Assembly: GCF_003121625.1 (NCBI RefSeq)
Contig: NZ_QDDJ01000006.1
Coordinates: 230,847 to 294,846, forward strand
Reading direction: 5' to 3'
Origin: Ornithinimicrobium cavernae
GTDB lineage: Bacteria; Actinomycetota; Actinomycetes; Actinomycetales; Dermatophilaceae
Length of the DNA: 64,000 nucleotides
This document shows positions 27,418 to 36,055 of this stretch, piece after piece. Each line of letters begins with the position of its first letter. The stretch's first letter is position 1. Made by a program: the position numbers and the translations under genes. Below the pieces are notes generated by a model that had not been told where the DNA came from, did not search any database, and worked only from the letters and a program-made list of their open reading frames with translations.

Positions 27418-27545
27418 GCTCCTTCGCCGTATCGGTCTGTGCTTAAAGGTGTTCCCCGAGCGGAGAGCCGCGGCACACCACTACCCTAGAGTCTCTAGGT
27501 CGTGTAAACAATAGGTAATGACTTCGTAAGGAGGTGGCGCATCGA

Positions 27546-29057
27546 ATGACTGTGATCCCCTCTGCTGTCCGCGAGGTGGCTCGCGGAGGTGCTTGGTCCT
27601 TCGCGGGTGCAGCCTTCAGTGCTCTCGCTGGCTTCCTCTTCGTCATGGTGCTGGGCCGTGTCCTCGGTGCGGAGGGCGCAGGGGTTGTCCTGCAAGTCGT
27701 TGCGGCCTTCTCGATTGCGCTGAGCGTCGCCCGAGCTGGGCTAGATACTGCGGCCGTCTGGCTGTTGCCGCGTCTCGCGGACGAACGCGGTGACGAAATG
27801 CGCCCGGCTGTGGTGGCCCTCTTGTGGCCGTCGTTCTTTCTGGGCCTCGCTGTCGCGGGGTTGCTCGTGCTTCTTGCTCCGGTTCTGGATCCGTCAGACT
27901 CGGGCCTTGGGGAAGCGCTGAGATACACAGCGTGGTTTATGCCCGTGGCGGCCGTGGCCACGATCGCACTCGCGGTGAGCCGAGGACTGGGGGGGATCAG
28001 AATCTACGTTGCGGTTGGCAATATTGCCGTGCCGGCACTGCGGCCACTCCTGGTGGTGCTCGCAGCGTGGGCGGGGGCAGGCGCGACACTGGCCGCAGTC
28101 GCATGGGTGATGCCGTTCCCGGTCGCAGCTCTGGTGCTGGCGGCCTTGGTGGCGAGGGCCGTGCGACGCGGCGAGCGTCGCACGGGCGCGAGGGGACGTC
28201 TTCTAGCAGACCGTGCGCTCACACTGAGGATCTGGAGCTTCGCGCTCCCTCGATCCGTCGCCACAATTCTCGAACAGGTAATGCTGTGGCTTGACGTCGT
28301 CGTGGTCGGGGTCCTTGCGGGCCCTGAGGCTGCCGGACTCTACGGGGCGGCGACAAGAGTCGTGGGTGCCGGCCTCATCCTGAGCACGTCGCTCCGGATC
28401 GTCGTGGCCCCTCTGTACAGTCGAATGCTCGGGCAAGGTGATCTATCTCAGGTGCAGCGCATCTACACGATGGCGACTCAATGGGTGATGCTCGTGAGTG
28501 TCCCGATCTACGTCATGCTCGCCTGCTTCGGGGAAGCAGTTCTGTCACTCATGGGTGAAGAGTTCACCCAAGGAGCTGCGGCCCTGGTTATACTCTCCGC
28601 CGGCATGGTGCTGATCCTCGTCGCGGGAAACGTACAGGCTGTGCTCCTGATGAGCGGGCACAGCGGCCGGGCTGCAGTTAATAAGGCAATTGCTGTAGGA
28701 ATCAACGTTGTCGGGCTGCTCGTGCTCGTGCCGCGCTGGGGAATCGAGGGGGCGGCGTTCGCCTGGTGCCTCGCCATGCTTGTTGATACGGGGCTGGCCG
28801 CCTATCAGGTGCGGCGCCGCGTCGGTGTGAGGATCGGAGGTTCCGGCATATTCCTAGCCGCCGCGGTGAGTCTCGGCTCCTTTGTTGGCCCGGGGCTCAT
28901 CGCCTCAGCTTGGATCGGCCAGTCCTGGCTTTCGCTCCTGTTCGCGGGCGCCCTTGGTGCCGGACTCTGGCTGGTGGCTGTTGGAACACTGCGAGACCGC
29001 TTTCACCTCACGGACGTCGTCCAACTCATGAAGAGCCGGTCGCAATCGATACCTTAA
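27546..29057 (+). CDS. Polysaccharide flippase, MOP superfamily (Wzx-like)
   Basis: The 503-residue protein is almost wholly hydrophobic, with 12-14 membrane helices and the family opening VARGGAWSFAGAAFSALAGF followed by VLGRVLGAEGAGVVLQV. RSVATILEQVMLWLDVVVVG and GPEAAGLYGAATRV match the mid-protein pattern of Wzx/RfbX flippases. It should carry lipid-linked repeat units across the membrane. ATG 27546 is preferred to an upstream GTG at 27534, because that GTG overlaps the strong AAGGAGG ribosome site (27528-27534). It is divergent from the lipoprotein operon. Confidence 0.9.
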   Translation: MTVIPSAVREVARGGAWSFAGAAFSALAGFLFVMVLGRVLGAEGAGVVLQVVAAFSIALSVARAGLDTAAVWLLPRLADERGDEMRPAVVALLWPSFFLGLAVAGLLVLLAPVLDPSDSGLGEALRYTAWFMPVAAVATIALAVSRGLGGIRIYVAVGNIAVPALRPLLVVLAAWAGAGATLAAVAWVMPFPVAALVLAALVARAVRRGERRTGARGRLLADRALTLRIWSFALPRSVATILEQVMLWLDVVVVGVLAGPEAAGLYGAATRVVGAGLILSTSLRIVVAPLYSRMLGQGDLSQVQRIYTMATQWVMLVSVPIYVMLACFGEAVLSLMGEEFTQGAAALVILSAGMVLILVAGNVQAVLLMSGHSGRAAVNKAIAVGINVVGLLVLVPRWGIEGAAFAWCLAMLVDTGLAAYQVRRRVGVRIGGSGIFLAAAVSLGSFVGPGLIASAWIGQSWLSLLFAGALGAGLWLVAVGTLRDRFHLTDVVQLMKSRSQSIP

Positions 29058-29076
29058 GGCGCAGTTGTTAACCTGC

Positions 29077-30606
29077 TCAAGTGCGGGCGAGGCGGTCCCT
29101 GACCGATCTGGGTTGGCGCACTGGTTCGAGGTCGGCCAGCCTGCTGTGGTGGACCAGGACGGTCCCGAGCACATTGTTGCGCAGGCCGCGAAGCTCCTGT
29201 GATGCACCGGCGAGCTGTCGCATCGAGGTGCTGCCCCTCCCGGCAAGCAAGACCGTGGTGTCGGACAGGCGGTACGCAGCGAGCCGAGTCGCTCCGGCGG
29301 TGCCCGAGGGAACGCGCAGGATGAAGAGCACGTCGTCACCCCTCGCCTCGATCTCCTCCCGTACTGCGCGCGAGATGGGCTCATCGTCGACCAGGTTCTC
29401 ACTGGGCGGGGCGAGATACAGGGCAAACGTGGGGTTGTGGTCAGAGACGAACCGCCTCCCCGAGGACACGGATTCTGAGTCCTCACGCATCGATAGGGCA
29501 GTCGTGAGGTCGGCGACTGTCTCAGGAGGCATCCCCAGAGCGACATATTCAGTCGGAACACCCGAAGCAGCCATCACATAGGCGAGATTCAGCGCGACAT
29601 CATCTGAGTGTTCGGCCGGCGTGAGGTCGACTACGGAGCAGACGCCCACATGGCCATCCAGTTGGGAGTCAGCCAGCATTCGCTCGCGGATGGTGCGGAA
29701 CCCGTCGAGGTCGGCTGCGGTCGGCGGGATGGTGACCCTCCGCTCGACGAGTTCCCCGAGCACCACACGGCCACCGTTTTGGATGACGTCCTGGGGATCT
29801 CGAATCCGTGCCGCAAGGGCGTTCATGGCAAACGCGGCACAGACGCCCACTCCCAGGCCTGCAAGTACACCTGTTGCAATGACCAAGTTCCGTTGAGGCT
29901 CGAACTGCATAGGATTTCCGAGCGCTGGGCTGACGATTGAGCCACCTGTCGTATCAATGGCCTCTAGGGTCGCCGCCTGGTCGAAGAGCGAGGTCAGTTC
30001 AGAGGAGATGAGAGTCCGGTCCGTCTCTGCTTGTGTTGCCTCCAAGCTCCCAGGTGCCGAGTCGGCGAGTATCGAGTTTGCGAGGCTGAGTTCCTCGCGG
30101 AGCGGTTCCACCCGGTCTCTCGTCGCGGTCAGGGTGCGATCGATGCGTGCCTGCGCCTGCTCGGACCGGTACGTCAAGAACGCTTGGGCGGTGGCATCTG
30201 CGATGGTCTGAGCTTCCTCCGCCTCCTCGCGGGTTGCCGCGATACGCAGAATCGTCGAGTCACTCACGACTCGGACGTCGATGCTCGAACGGATCTGGTT
30301 CGGTGTGAAGCGTCCATCAAGGGATTCCGCCGCAAGGGTGGAGACCGACGCGGAGGAGGCCACGAGGGCCTCCCCAGCGGTATCGATGAGGGCCGAGCCG
30401 GGGCGTGAGGCATTGAACGGATCAGTGCTGATGACGTTCATGCTGACCACCGCCGTGGCGGTGACCTGTCTGGGGGCCACGGCTAGGTACGCCAGCGCCG
30501 AGCCCGCTCCTAGGGCCGCGCACAGTACAACGGTCAACCACCGTCGACGGAGGACATCGAAGTAGTGCATCAGGGAGACGCTCTGTATGACATCCGTATG
30601 AGTCAT
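29077..30606 (-). CDS. Wzz-type chain-length regulator with a degenerate tyrosine-kinase domain
   Basis: The 509-residue protein has an N-terminal Wzz domain with a first membrane helix (WLTVVLCAALGAGSALAYL), a long periplasmic coiled-coil part and a second helix near residue 245 (LVIATGVLAGLGVGVCAAF). The cytoplasmic part has the order of a BY-kinase/CapB domain. Where Walker A (GEGKST) should be, near 320-340, it reads VVDLTPAEHSDDVALNLA, and no Walker B or Tyr cluster is obvious. It probably sets polymer length without being a kinase. ATG 30606 has AGGAGG four bases upstream. Confidence 0.82.
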   Translation of the reverse strand: MTHTDVIQSVSLMHYFDVLRRRWLTVVLCAALGAGSALAYLAVAPRQVTATAVVSMNVISTDPFNASRPGSALIDTAGEALVASSASVSTLAAESLDGRFTPNQIRSSIDVRVVSDSTILRIAATREEAEEAQTIADATAQAFLTYRSEQAQARIDRTLTATRDRVEPLREELSLANSILADSAPGSLEATQAETDRTLISSELTSLFDQAATLEAIDTTGGSIVSPALGNPMQFEPQRNLVIATGVLAGLGVGVCAAFAMNALAARIRDPQDVIQNGGRVVLGELVERRVTIPPTAADLDGFRTIRERMLADSQLDGHVGVCSVVDLTPAEHSDDVALNLAYVMAASGVPTEYVALGMPPETVADLTTALSMREDSESVSSGRRFVSDHNPTFALYLAPPSENLVDDEPISRAVREEIEARGDDVLFILRVPSGTAGATRLAAYRLSDTTVLLAGRGSTSMRQLAGASQELRGLRNNVLGTVLVHHSRLADLEPVRQPRSVRDRLART

Positions 30607-30778
30607 CTGCCCTCCTAACGTCGGCACTACCACCCGGTGAGGCAGCCCGTGATGGGTTCAACACGAGCATCGTACCCGCACAAGGTGAGGTCAACAGGGT
30701 TGGAGATTACTTCATGTTGACTATGGCTTTACCTTGGAGGAATCGTTAGCATGGCCGCAACGGCACGAAGGAGTGTGT
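30607..30778. promoter_or_regulatory. Divergent promoter region between the Wzz-like and Alg14-like genes
   Basis: 172 bases without a gene. The right half is AT-rich. TTGACT (30717-30722) is a plausible -35 for the rightward operon, but no good -10 is seen at the proper distance, so the promoter is only a possibility. AAGGAG at 30768-30773 is the ribosome site for the Alg14-like gene. Confidence 0.35.
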
Positions 30779-31258
30779 ATGTCGGCAGTCTTGGCCGGTG
30801 AGGGGGAACGCATCCTGCTGGTGGGTTCCAGCGGCGGCCACCTCGCTCAACTGATGGCGCTGCGTCCCTGGTGGGGTGCGTCTGACCGTGCCTGGTGCGT
30901 CTTTGACGGGCCCGACTCGCGCGGCCACCTGAAGGAGGAATCCGACGTCACCTGGGCTCACGCACCGACCACGCGCAACGTGCCCAATCTGCTTCGTAAC
31001 ACTGTGCTGGCCTGGCGGCTGCTGCGTAGGTTTCGACCAACAACCGTGGTGAGCACCGGAGCGGGAGTCGCGCTCCCTTTCTTCGTGCTAGGGAGGGTGC
31101 GCGGCGTGCGCACGGTCTACATCGAGGTGTACGACCGCATCGACACTGCGACCCTGACCGGCCGGTTGTGTCGCCCCTTCACGGACGTGATGTGTGTCCA
31201 GTGGGACGAGCAGCGCCACCTCTACCGAGACGCACATGTGATCGGCCCATTGTTGTGA
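30779..31258 (+). CDS. Alg14/PssD-like glycosyltransferase subunit
   Basis: This 159-residue protein is the membrane-anchoring half of a two-part GT-B glycosyltransferase. It has the N-terminal nucleotide-fold motif LLVGSSGGHLAQL, then VVSTGAGVALPFFVLGR and VYIEVYDRIDTATLTG, as in Alg14, PssD and EpsE-type subunits. It recruits the catalytic subunit encoded next and the lipid-linked acceptor. ATG 30779 has AAGGAG five bases upstream. The stop overlaps the next GTG by four bases (GTGA), so the two subunits are translationally coupled. Confidence 0.88.
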   Translation: MSAVLAGEGERILLVGSSGGHLAQLMALRPWWGASDRAWCVFDGPDSRGHLKEESDVTWAHAPTTRNVPNLLRNTVLAWRLLRRFRPTTVVSTGAGVALPFFVLGRVRGVRTVYIEVYDRIDTATLTGRLCRPFTDVMCVQWDEQRHLYRDAHVIGPLL

Positions 31259-32694
31259 GCCCTAAACGCATCGTCGTGCTCTTGGGGACCGACCATCATC
31301 CCTTCGACCGCCTGGTCGGCTGGGCGGACGCACATGCAGAACGACATCCCGAGTCCGACGTCCTTGTTCAGCACGGGCATTCGTGTGCCCCTTCAATCGC
31401 GCGTGGGGTGGGCTTCCTTACCCCAGATGATCTGCAGCGAACGGTGGCGACGGCCGATGTCGTGATCACACACGGGGGACCGGGAACGATTACCGACGCG
31501 AGGAGCGGCGGCAAACGACCTATTGTCCTCCCCAGGGATCCTGCGCGCGGCGAGCACGTCGATGAGCACCAACTGCGCTTCGCGGCGTGGATCTCGGGGA
31601 AGGATCTGGTGTCGGTCGCCGGGGGGTGCGCTGATCTGGATCGGATCGTCGGACAGGAGTTGCAGCATCCGTCGGTCGTGAGGCCCCAAGGCTCCAGCGG
31701 GCACACGGCATCCGAACGGCTCGCCGAAGTCCTTGGTGGTACACCCCCACAGGTAGCTCCGTCAGTTCCAGTCATCTTCATCGCCGGAGCTGGCCGGAGC
31801 GGGTCGACGATCCTGGAGCGAGTGTTGGGCCAGGATCCGAGGATAGTTTCGCTCGGCGAGGTGCATCATTTGTGGGACCGGGGAATCGTCAAGAATGAGT
31901 TGTGTGGATGTGGGGAGCAATTCCGTGACTGTCAGTTCTGGGCCGCGGTCGGGGACCGGGCCTTCGGTGGATGGCAGCATGTGGATCTTGACCGTGTCGA
32001 TCAGCTCGCCGACGCTGTGGACAGGCAACGGCGGATTCCGAAGACGGCAGCGCCATGGATGACCCCGGCCATGACCAGGGCGACGGAGGCCTATACCGAC
32101 TACTTCCTACGGATCTATCAGGCTGCTCTCCACGTCAGCGGTGCGGAGATCGTGGTCGACTCCACCAAGCATCCGAGCCTGGCCATGGCGCTGAGCCACA
32201 ATAGACGGATCGATCTGCGGGTTCTGCACCTCGTGCGCGACGGCCTTGGGGTGTCGTATAGCTGGTCGAAGACCGTCTCCCGGCCGGAGGCTCGGTCCAC
32301 GGACGACGCTGAGATGATCCGCTATTCAGCAGCTCGGAGCAGTGCGTACTGGGTGGCGACGAACCTGGAGTCCGAGCTTCTACGCCTACGTGGCAAGTCG
32401 GTGGTCAGAATGCTCTACGAACAGTTTGTGCAGGCGCCTCAACCCGAGATTGAACGGCTGTGGCGAAGCCTCGGCCTGCAGGGGGCGCCGCCCCAACTCG
32501 TTGATAGACATGGGTCCGTGACCCTCGAGCGCACTCACACCGTGGCTGGCAATCCAGCACGCTTCACCGAGGGCGTGACGAGCTTGCGTCCCGATCAAGC
32601 GTGGATGACGAACATGCCCCGCCGTGAACGGTGGCAGGTCGCGACCATGACAGCTCCGATGCGTGCGTTCTACGGCTACAGGGGAATCAAGTGA
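31255..32694 (+). CDS. Fusion of PssE/Alg13-like glycosyltransferase and sulfotransferase
   Basis: The 479-residue protein has two parts. Residues 1-165 are the catalytic Alg13/PssE-type subunit, with VVLLGTDHHPFDRL at the start and the donor-binding ITHGGPGTITDAR (71-83), the partner of the Alg14-like protein before it. Residues 173-479 are a sulfotransferase with the PAPS loop FIAGAGRSGSTILERVLG (175-192), the 3'-phosphate motif HLVRDGLGVSYSW and a Cys set CGCG...DC found in one actinobacterial sulfotransferase group. The frame is continuous with a linker and no internal start is needed. The design suggests sugar transfer followed at once by sulfation. Confidence 0.88.
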   Translation: MSPKRIVVLLGTDHHPFDRLVGWADAHAERHPESDVLVQHGHSCAPSIARGVGFLTPDDLQRTVATADVVITHGGPGTITDARSGGKRPIVLPRDPARGEHVDEHQLRFAAWISGKDLVSVAGGCADLDRIVGQELQHPSVVRPQGSSGHTASERLAEVLGGTPPQVAPSVPVIFIAGAGRSGSTILERVLGQDPRIVSLGEVHHLWDRGIVKNELCGCGEQFRDCQFWAAVGDRAFGGWQHVDLDRVDQLADAVDRQRRIPKTAAPWMTPAMTRATEAYTDYFLRIYQAALHVSGAEIVVDSTKHPSLAMALSHNRRIDLRVLHLVRDGLGVSYSWSKTVSRPEARSTDDAEMIRYSAARSSAYWVATNLESELLRLRGKSVVRMLYEQFVQAPQPEIERLWRSLGLQGAPPQLVDRHGSVTLERTHTVAGNPARFTEGVTSLRPDQAWMTNMPRRERWQVATMTAPMRAFYGYRGIK

Positions 32695-32758
32695 GTGTCG
32701 ATATGTCCGGTGCCAAGCTTCGTTCGGGCCGAGGGTCCTGACGGCGAGGTTTGATCGC

Positions 32759-34126
32759 GTGCGCTCCCCAACCGACGAACGGCTGCTGCACCTACCGACG
32801 TGGCCGATCACGGCACTGCTGGTCGGTTTCCCCGTGTGGTGGGTGCTCGGGATCGGCACACTGGCATGGCCCTTGGCTGCTCTTGTCATGGCGGCCTACC
32901 TGGCGCGAGTGGGTGACGTTCATGTGCCGCGTGGTACCGGACTCTGGCTGCTTTTTCTGGTCTGGATGAGTTTTTCGGTTCTTCAGTTGGAAAGTCTGAC
33001 CAGTGTCGTCGGCTTCGGCTATCGCTGGGCCCTGTACGTCGCCTGCACCGTGATCTTCGTGTACCTGTACAACCTCAGGGTGCCCGATGTCTCAGAGTTC
33101 CTGCTCAGGCGGTTGACAGTATTCTTCGCGGTTGTTGTCGCGGGTGGGTTCTTGGGTCTTCTTCTCCCGACGCTCACCGTGCGGACCCCGCTGAGTTACC
33201 TTCTTCCGGCAGGGTTGCTCAGCAACGACCTTGTGCGCGAGATCGTCATCGTGGGGACGACCCAGTTCAATCCCGATGCCTGGACATACCGCGACCCCAG
33301 ACCGAGCGCGCCGTTCCAGTACACCAACAACTGGGGGAATGCTTACTCGATTCTCCTGCCGCTTGTGGTGACCTACCTCTTCAAGTTGCGTGGCACGCGG
33401 GCTTTCATGCCCGTAATCATGCTGGCCGCGGCATCCGTCATTCCTGCCTTCCTGACACTGAATCGAGGCATGTTCTTGGGCTTGGGGGTGGCTGCCCTTG
33501 TTGTCGCACTTCGCCATGCCCTGCACGGGAATGGTCGCGCGCTCCTTGGTGTCGTAGCGGCCAGTGCGATCGGGCTCCTGCTGTTCCGTGTACTGCCTGT
33601 CACAGAACGGTTAGACACCCGGTTAGAGAGCAGTGGAACCAATGAGTCACGGCTGACTGTATACACCGAGACCATCGCCGAAACGATACGGTCGCCGTGG
33701 TTCGGGTACGGCGCCCCCCGACCCGCAGAAGCCTCAGGCGTTCCGCCGCTCGGCACTCAGGGCCAACTGTGGATGGTGATGTTTTCGCATGGCTTCGTCG
33801 GAGTCGCACTGTTCGTTGCCTGGTTCATCGTGTTGATCGTCCGCACGTTTAGGCGTGCCACTCTTTTGGGCATCACGTACAACGCGGTGCTCGTTGTGGC
33901 ACTAGTTGAGATCTTCTATTACGGGTTCCTCGTCCAGGGGCTGGTCTTGACGATGATGGTTGCCGCAGTGGCGCTTCGAGGCGTGGAAACGGCGCGCGAG
34001 GATGCCTCGCTCAGGGCTGAAACCTTGGATGTTCATGCATCGGGAGGCGGCCGCTCACGTTCGGCCCAGCACATAAGTGCGGCCACCCGCCCCCAAGGGG
34101 CGAGTGGCCGCATGAGCGATCCGTGA
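32759..34126 (+). CDS. O-antigen polymerase/ligase-like membrane protein (Wzy-like)
   Basis: The ~455-residue protein has about 11-12 membrane helices and a large periplasmic loop near the middle (NPDAWTYRDPRPSAPFQYTNNWGNAYSI), followed by LTLNRGMFLG and NESRLTVYTETI, which match the Wzy_C/ligase pattern. It should polymerise the lipid-linked repeat units. The start is uncertain: GTG 32759 fits, with GAGG about ten bases before, but the frame is open to 32663. Its last ~15 codons encode a terminator hairpin (34078-34112). It follows the fusion gene by 64 bases in the same operon. Confidence 0.82.
   Translation: MRSPTDERLLHLPTWPITALLVGFPVWWVLGIGTLAWPLAALVMAAYLARVGDVHVPRGTGLWLLFLVWMSFSVLQLESLTSVVGFGYRWALYVACTVIFVYLYNLRVPDVSEFLLRRLTVFFAVVVAGGFLGLLLPTLTVRTPLSYLLPAGLLSNDLVREIVIVGTTQFNPDAWTYRDPRPSAPFQYTNNWGNAYSILLPLVVTYLFKLRGTRAFMPVIMLAAASVIPAFLTLNRGMFLGLGVAALVVALRHALHGNGRALLGVVAASAIGLLLFRVLPVTERLDTRLESSGTNESRLTVYTETIAETIRSPWFGYGAPRPAEASGVPPLGTQGQLWMVMFSHGFVGVALFVAWFIVLIVRTFRRATLLGITYNAVLVVALVEIFYYGFLVQGLVLTMMVAAVALRGVETAREDASLRAETLDVHASGGGRSRSAQHISAATRPQGASGRMSDP
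34078..34112. terminator. Terminator hairpin inside the 3' end of the polymerase gene
   Basis: TGCGGCCAC and CGCCCC pair with GGGGCG and GTGGCCGCA, with one mismatch and a CAA loop. The hairpin is within the coding end of the Wzy-like gene and 15 bases from the convergent CWB2-hydrolase stop. The two stop codons are adjacent (34126/34127), so this hairpin must serve both genes. Confidence 0.7.
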
Positions 34127-36055
34127 TCAGTTCTGGATTGCCTCCATGGCGTCGGCGTACGCTCTGCGCGTCAGTGGCATGTTGTCCATGGTGTAGTTGT
34201 AGGCGGAGCTGTCGCGATTGAAATAGGTCACGAACGACAAGCCCAGGTCCTCCGCTGCTTCTGGTGCCTGCTCCCAGAACTGGGCGCCCTTCGCATCCGG
34301 GTGACCATTGTGGTAGCCCGTCTCGCAGAGCCCAATGGTCTTGCGGTCGCCCCAGGGCTGGTCGTCGAGCCAGTTCTTGAACTCAGACCAGAGCCCCCGC
34401 GGGGTCGTGTCGGGTGACCGGTGCTTCGTCACGTACGGGTCCCAGCAGATCGTGTCCACATACTCATCCCCGGGGTACATCTCGGAGATGAGGCCCTTCT
34501 GCGTCCCCCCTACCCAAAAGACGAACTTCACGTTCGGAGCCTCCTCGCCCATGATCGTGGAGATGCGTCGCGACGCCGCAGCGAAGTCTGATGGCTTCCA
34601 GTGTGTGGGCACAATGCCCTGATTGAGCTTGACGTCCGGCTCGATATCGAAGGCGAACCAGACGTTGCCGCCCGCCCCTGCCAGCTTTTGGCCCCAAGCA
34701 CGGATCTCGTCGTCATGAGCGCCAGCAGCGATCTCGCTCCAGGCCATGTAGGAGTCGTCGCCCCCACGCTTCCAGTTCTTGGAGGCCATGCCCATCAGCA
34801 CGGTCGTGCCGTTCTTCAGGTGCTGGAGGTCCCGCTCGCTCGGCCACGTCGCATCGACGTTGCCGGCGTTGTAGTAGGAGACCACGTGGCCGGGGTCCAT
34901 TCCACCGACCATGTCGATGAACTCTTCGTCGTCGGCCGCTCCCATGCCGTTGTAGAAGCCACCGCTGATGTCGGAGGGGGCAGGGGGCGCCGGCTCCACC
35001 GGGTCCTCAGGGGGCGGGGGCGGCGTGCCAGGGTTCTTCAGCTGCGCAACAACCCCGTCGGACACGGCGGCAGGGCCACCGGCGACGAAGATGCGGTCGG
35101 GATCCAGGTGGGCCAGAGCCTCGATGCTGCCCTCGGCCAGGTGGTCGGACCGGGTCAGAACGACCGGAACCTTGTGTCGTCCGGCCAGCCCGCTCACGAC
35201 GAGTGCGTCAGCGTAGTGGTCTCCGGAGGCGACATAGCCGGGTGTCAGGTCAGGGGAGAACTCCTTTGCCACGGCCGCGGAGGTCCTGTATCGGTCAGCG
35301 CCCGAGACGCGGCGGTACTCGCCGCCCGCGCGGGAGGCGGCCTCGGCCGCGACAGCGTCGCTGATGGCGCTGCGGCCGCCAACGATGACGACCTCGTCCG
35401 GTGCCAGACGCTCCAGCTGCGCGGCGACGGAAGCCGGCAGTCTGCCCTGCCTGGTGAGCATCAGCGGATGCTGCTGCGTCCCGGCCACCGCCGCTGCGGA
35501 CAACGCATCCGGGAACGTTTCGCCACTGGCAAGGAAGACCCGGTCGTGGCCGGGCTTGTAGCGAGCCGCGATCTTGGCAGACGTCGCGTAACGGTCGGCG
35601 CCCACGACGCGCTCGACTCCTTCGGAGCCAGCGAACGCCCGCAGGTCCTTCAGGACGCCGTCGGACACAGAACTGGTGCCACCAATCACGGTGATGCGGG
35701 TCGGGCTCAGTCGATCCAGCTCCCGCACGGTCTCGCTCGGGAGGTGGTCGCCCTTGGTCAGCAGCACCGGCGCGTCGAAGACGCCGGCGCGCGCGCCAGC
35801 GACGAGCGAGTCGGGGAAGTTGTGACCGCTGACGACGTACACACGGTCGACCGTTCCGGTCCACTTCTTGGCGACGTGGGCGGCCGTGGCGTAGCGGTTC
35901 TCGCCAGCCAGGCGGTCGACGTCGACGGCAGAGGTCGACGCGGTGGGGAGAGCACTGGTTGTCTGGCCACTCTGGGGGGCCGCGAGGACGGGGGCAACGC
36001 TGACCGTGGCGGCCAGCGCGACGGCGCTCAGAACGGTGAGGGCACTACGGGGCAT
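34127..36055 (-). CDS. Cell-wall-anchored GH26-like glycoside hydrolase with three CWB2 repeats
   Basis: The 642-residue protein has a signal peptide (MPRSALTVLSAVALAATVSVAPVLA) and three CWB2 repeats (about 45-330; VDRLAGENRYATAA, ERVVGADRYATSA and YRRVSGADRYRTSA), which bind wall polymers. A Pro-rich linker (PPPPPEDPVEPAPPAP) follows, then a ~270-residue (beta/alpha)8-like domain. That domain has YPGDEYVDTICWDPYV and IGLCETGYHNG, which resemble the GH26 strand-7/8 region with its nucleophile Glu; the usual acid/base HEMNG is not obvious. It may trim the exported polysaccharide. ATG 36055 is chosen because GGAG stands eight bases upstream and the signal peptide begins there. Confidence 0.82.
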   Translation of the reverse strand: MPRSALTVLSAVALAATVSVAPVLAAPQSGQTTSALPTASTSAVDVDRLAGENRYATAAHVAKKWTGTVDRVYVVSGHNFPDSLVAGARAGVFDAPVLLTKGDHLPSETVRELDRLSPTRITVIGGTSSVSDGVLKDLRAFAGSEGVERVVGADRYATSAKIAARYKPGHDRVFLASGETFPDALSAAAVAGTQQHPLMLTRQGRLPASVAAQLERLAPDEVVIVGGRSAISDAVAAEAASRAGGEYRRVSGADRYRTSAAVAKEFSPDLTPGYVASGDHYADALVVSGLAGRHKVPVVLTRSDHLAEGSIEALAHLDPDRIFVAGGPAAVSDGVVAQLKNPGTPPPPPEDPVEPAPPAPSDISGGFYNGMGAADDEEFIDMVGGMDPGHVVSYYNAGNVDATWPSERDLQHLKNGTTVLMGMASKNWKRGGDDSYMAWSEIAAGAHDDEIRAWGQKLAGAGGNVWFAFDIEPDVKLNQGIVPTHWKPSDFAAASRRISTIMGEEAPNVKFVFWVGGTQKGLISEMYPGDEYVDTICWDPYVTKHRSPDTTPRGLWSEFKNWLDDQPWGDRKTIGLCETGYHNGHPDAKGAQFWEQAPEAAEDLGLSFVTYFNRDSSAYNYTMDNMPLTRRAYADAMEAIQN

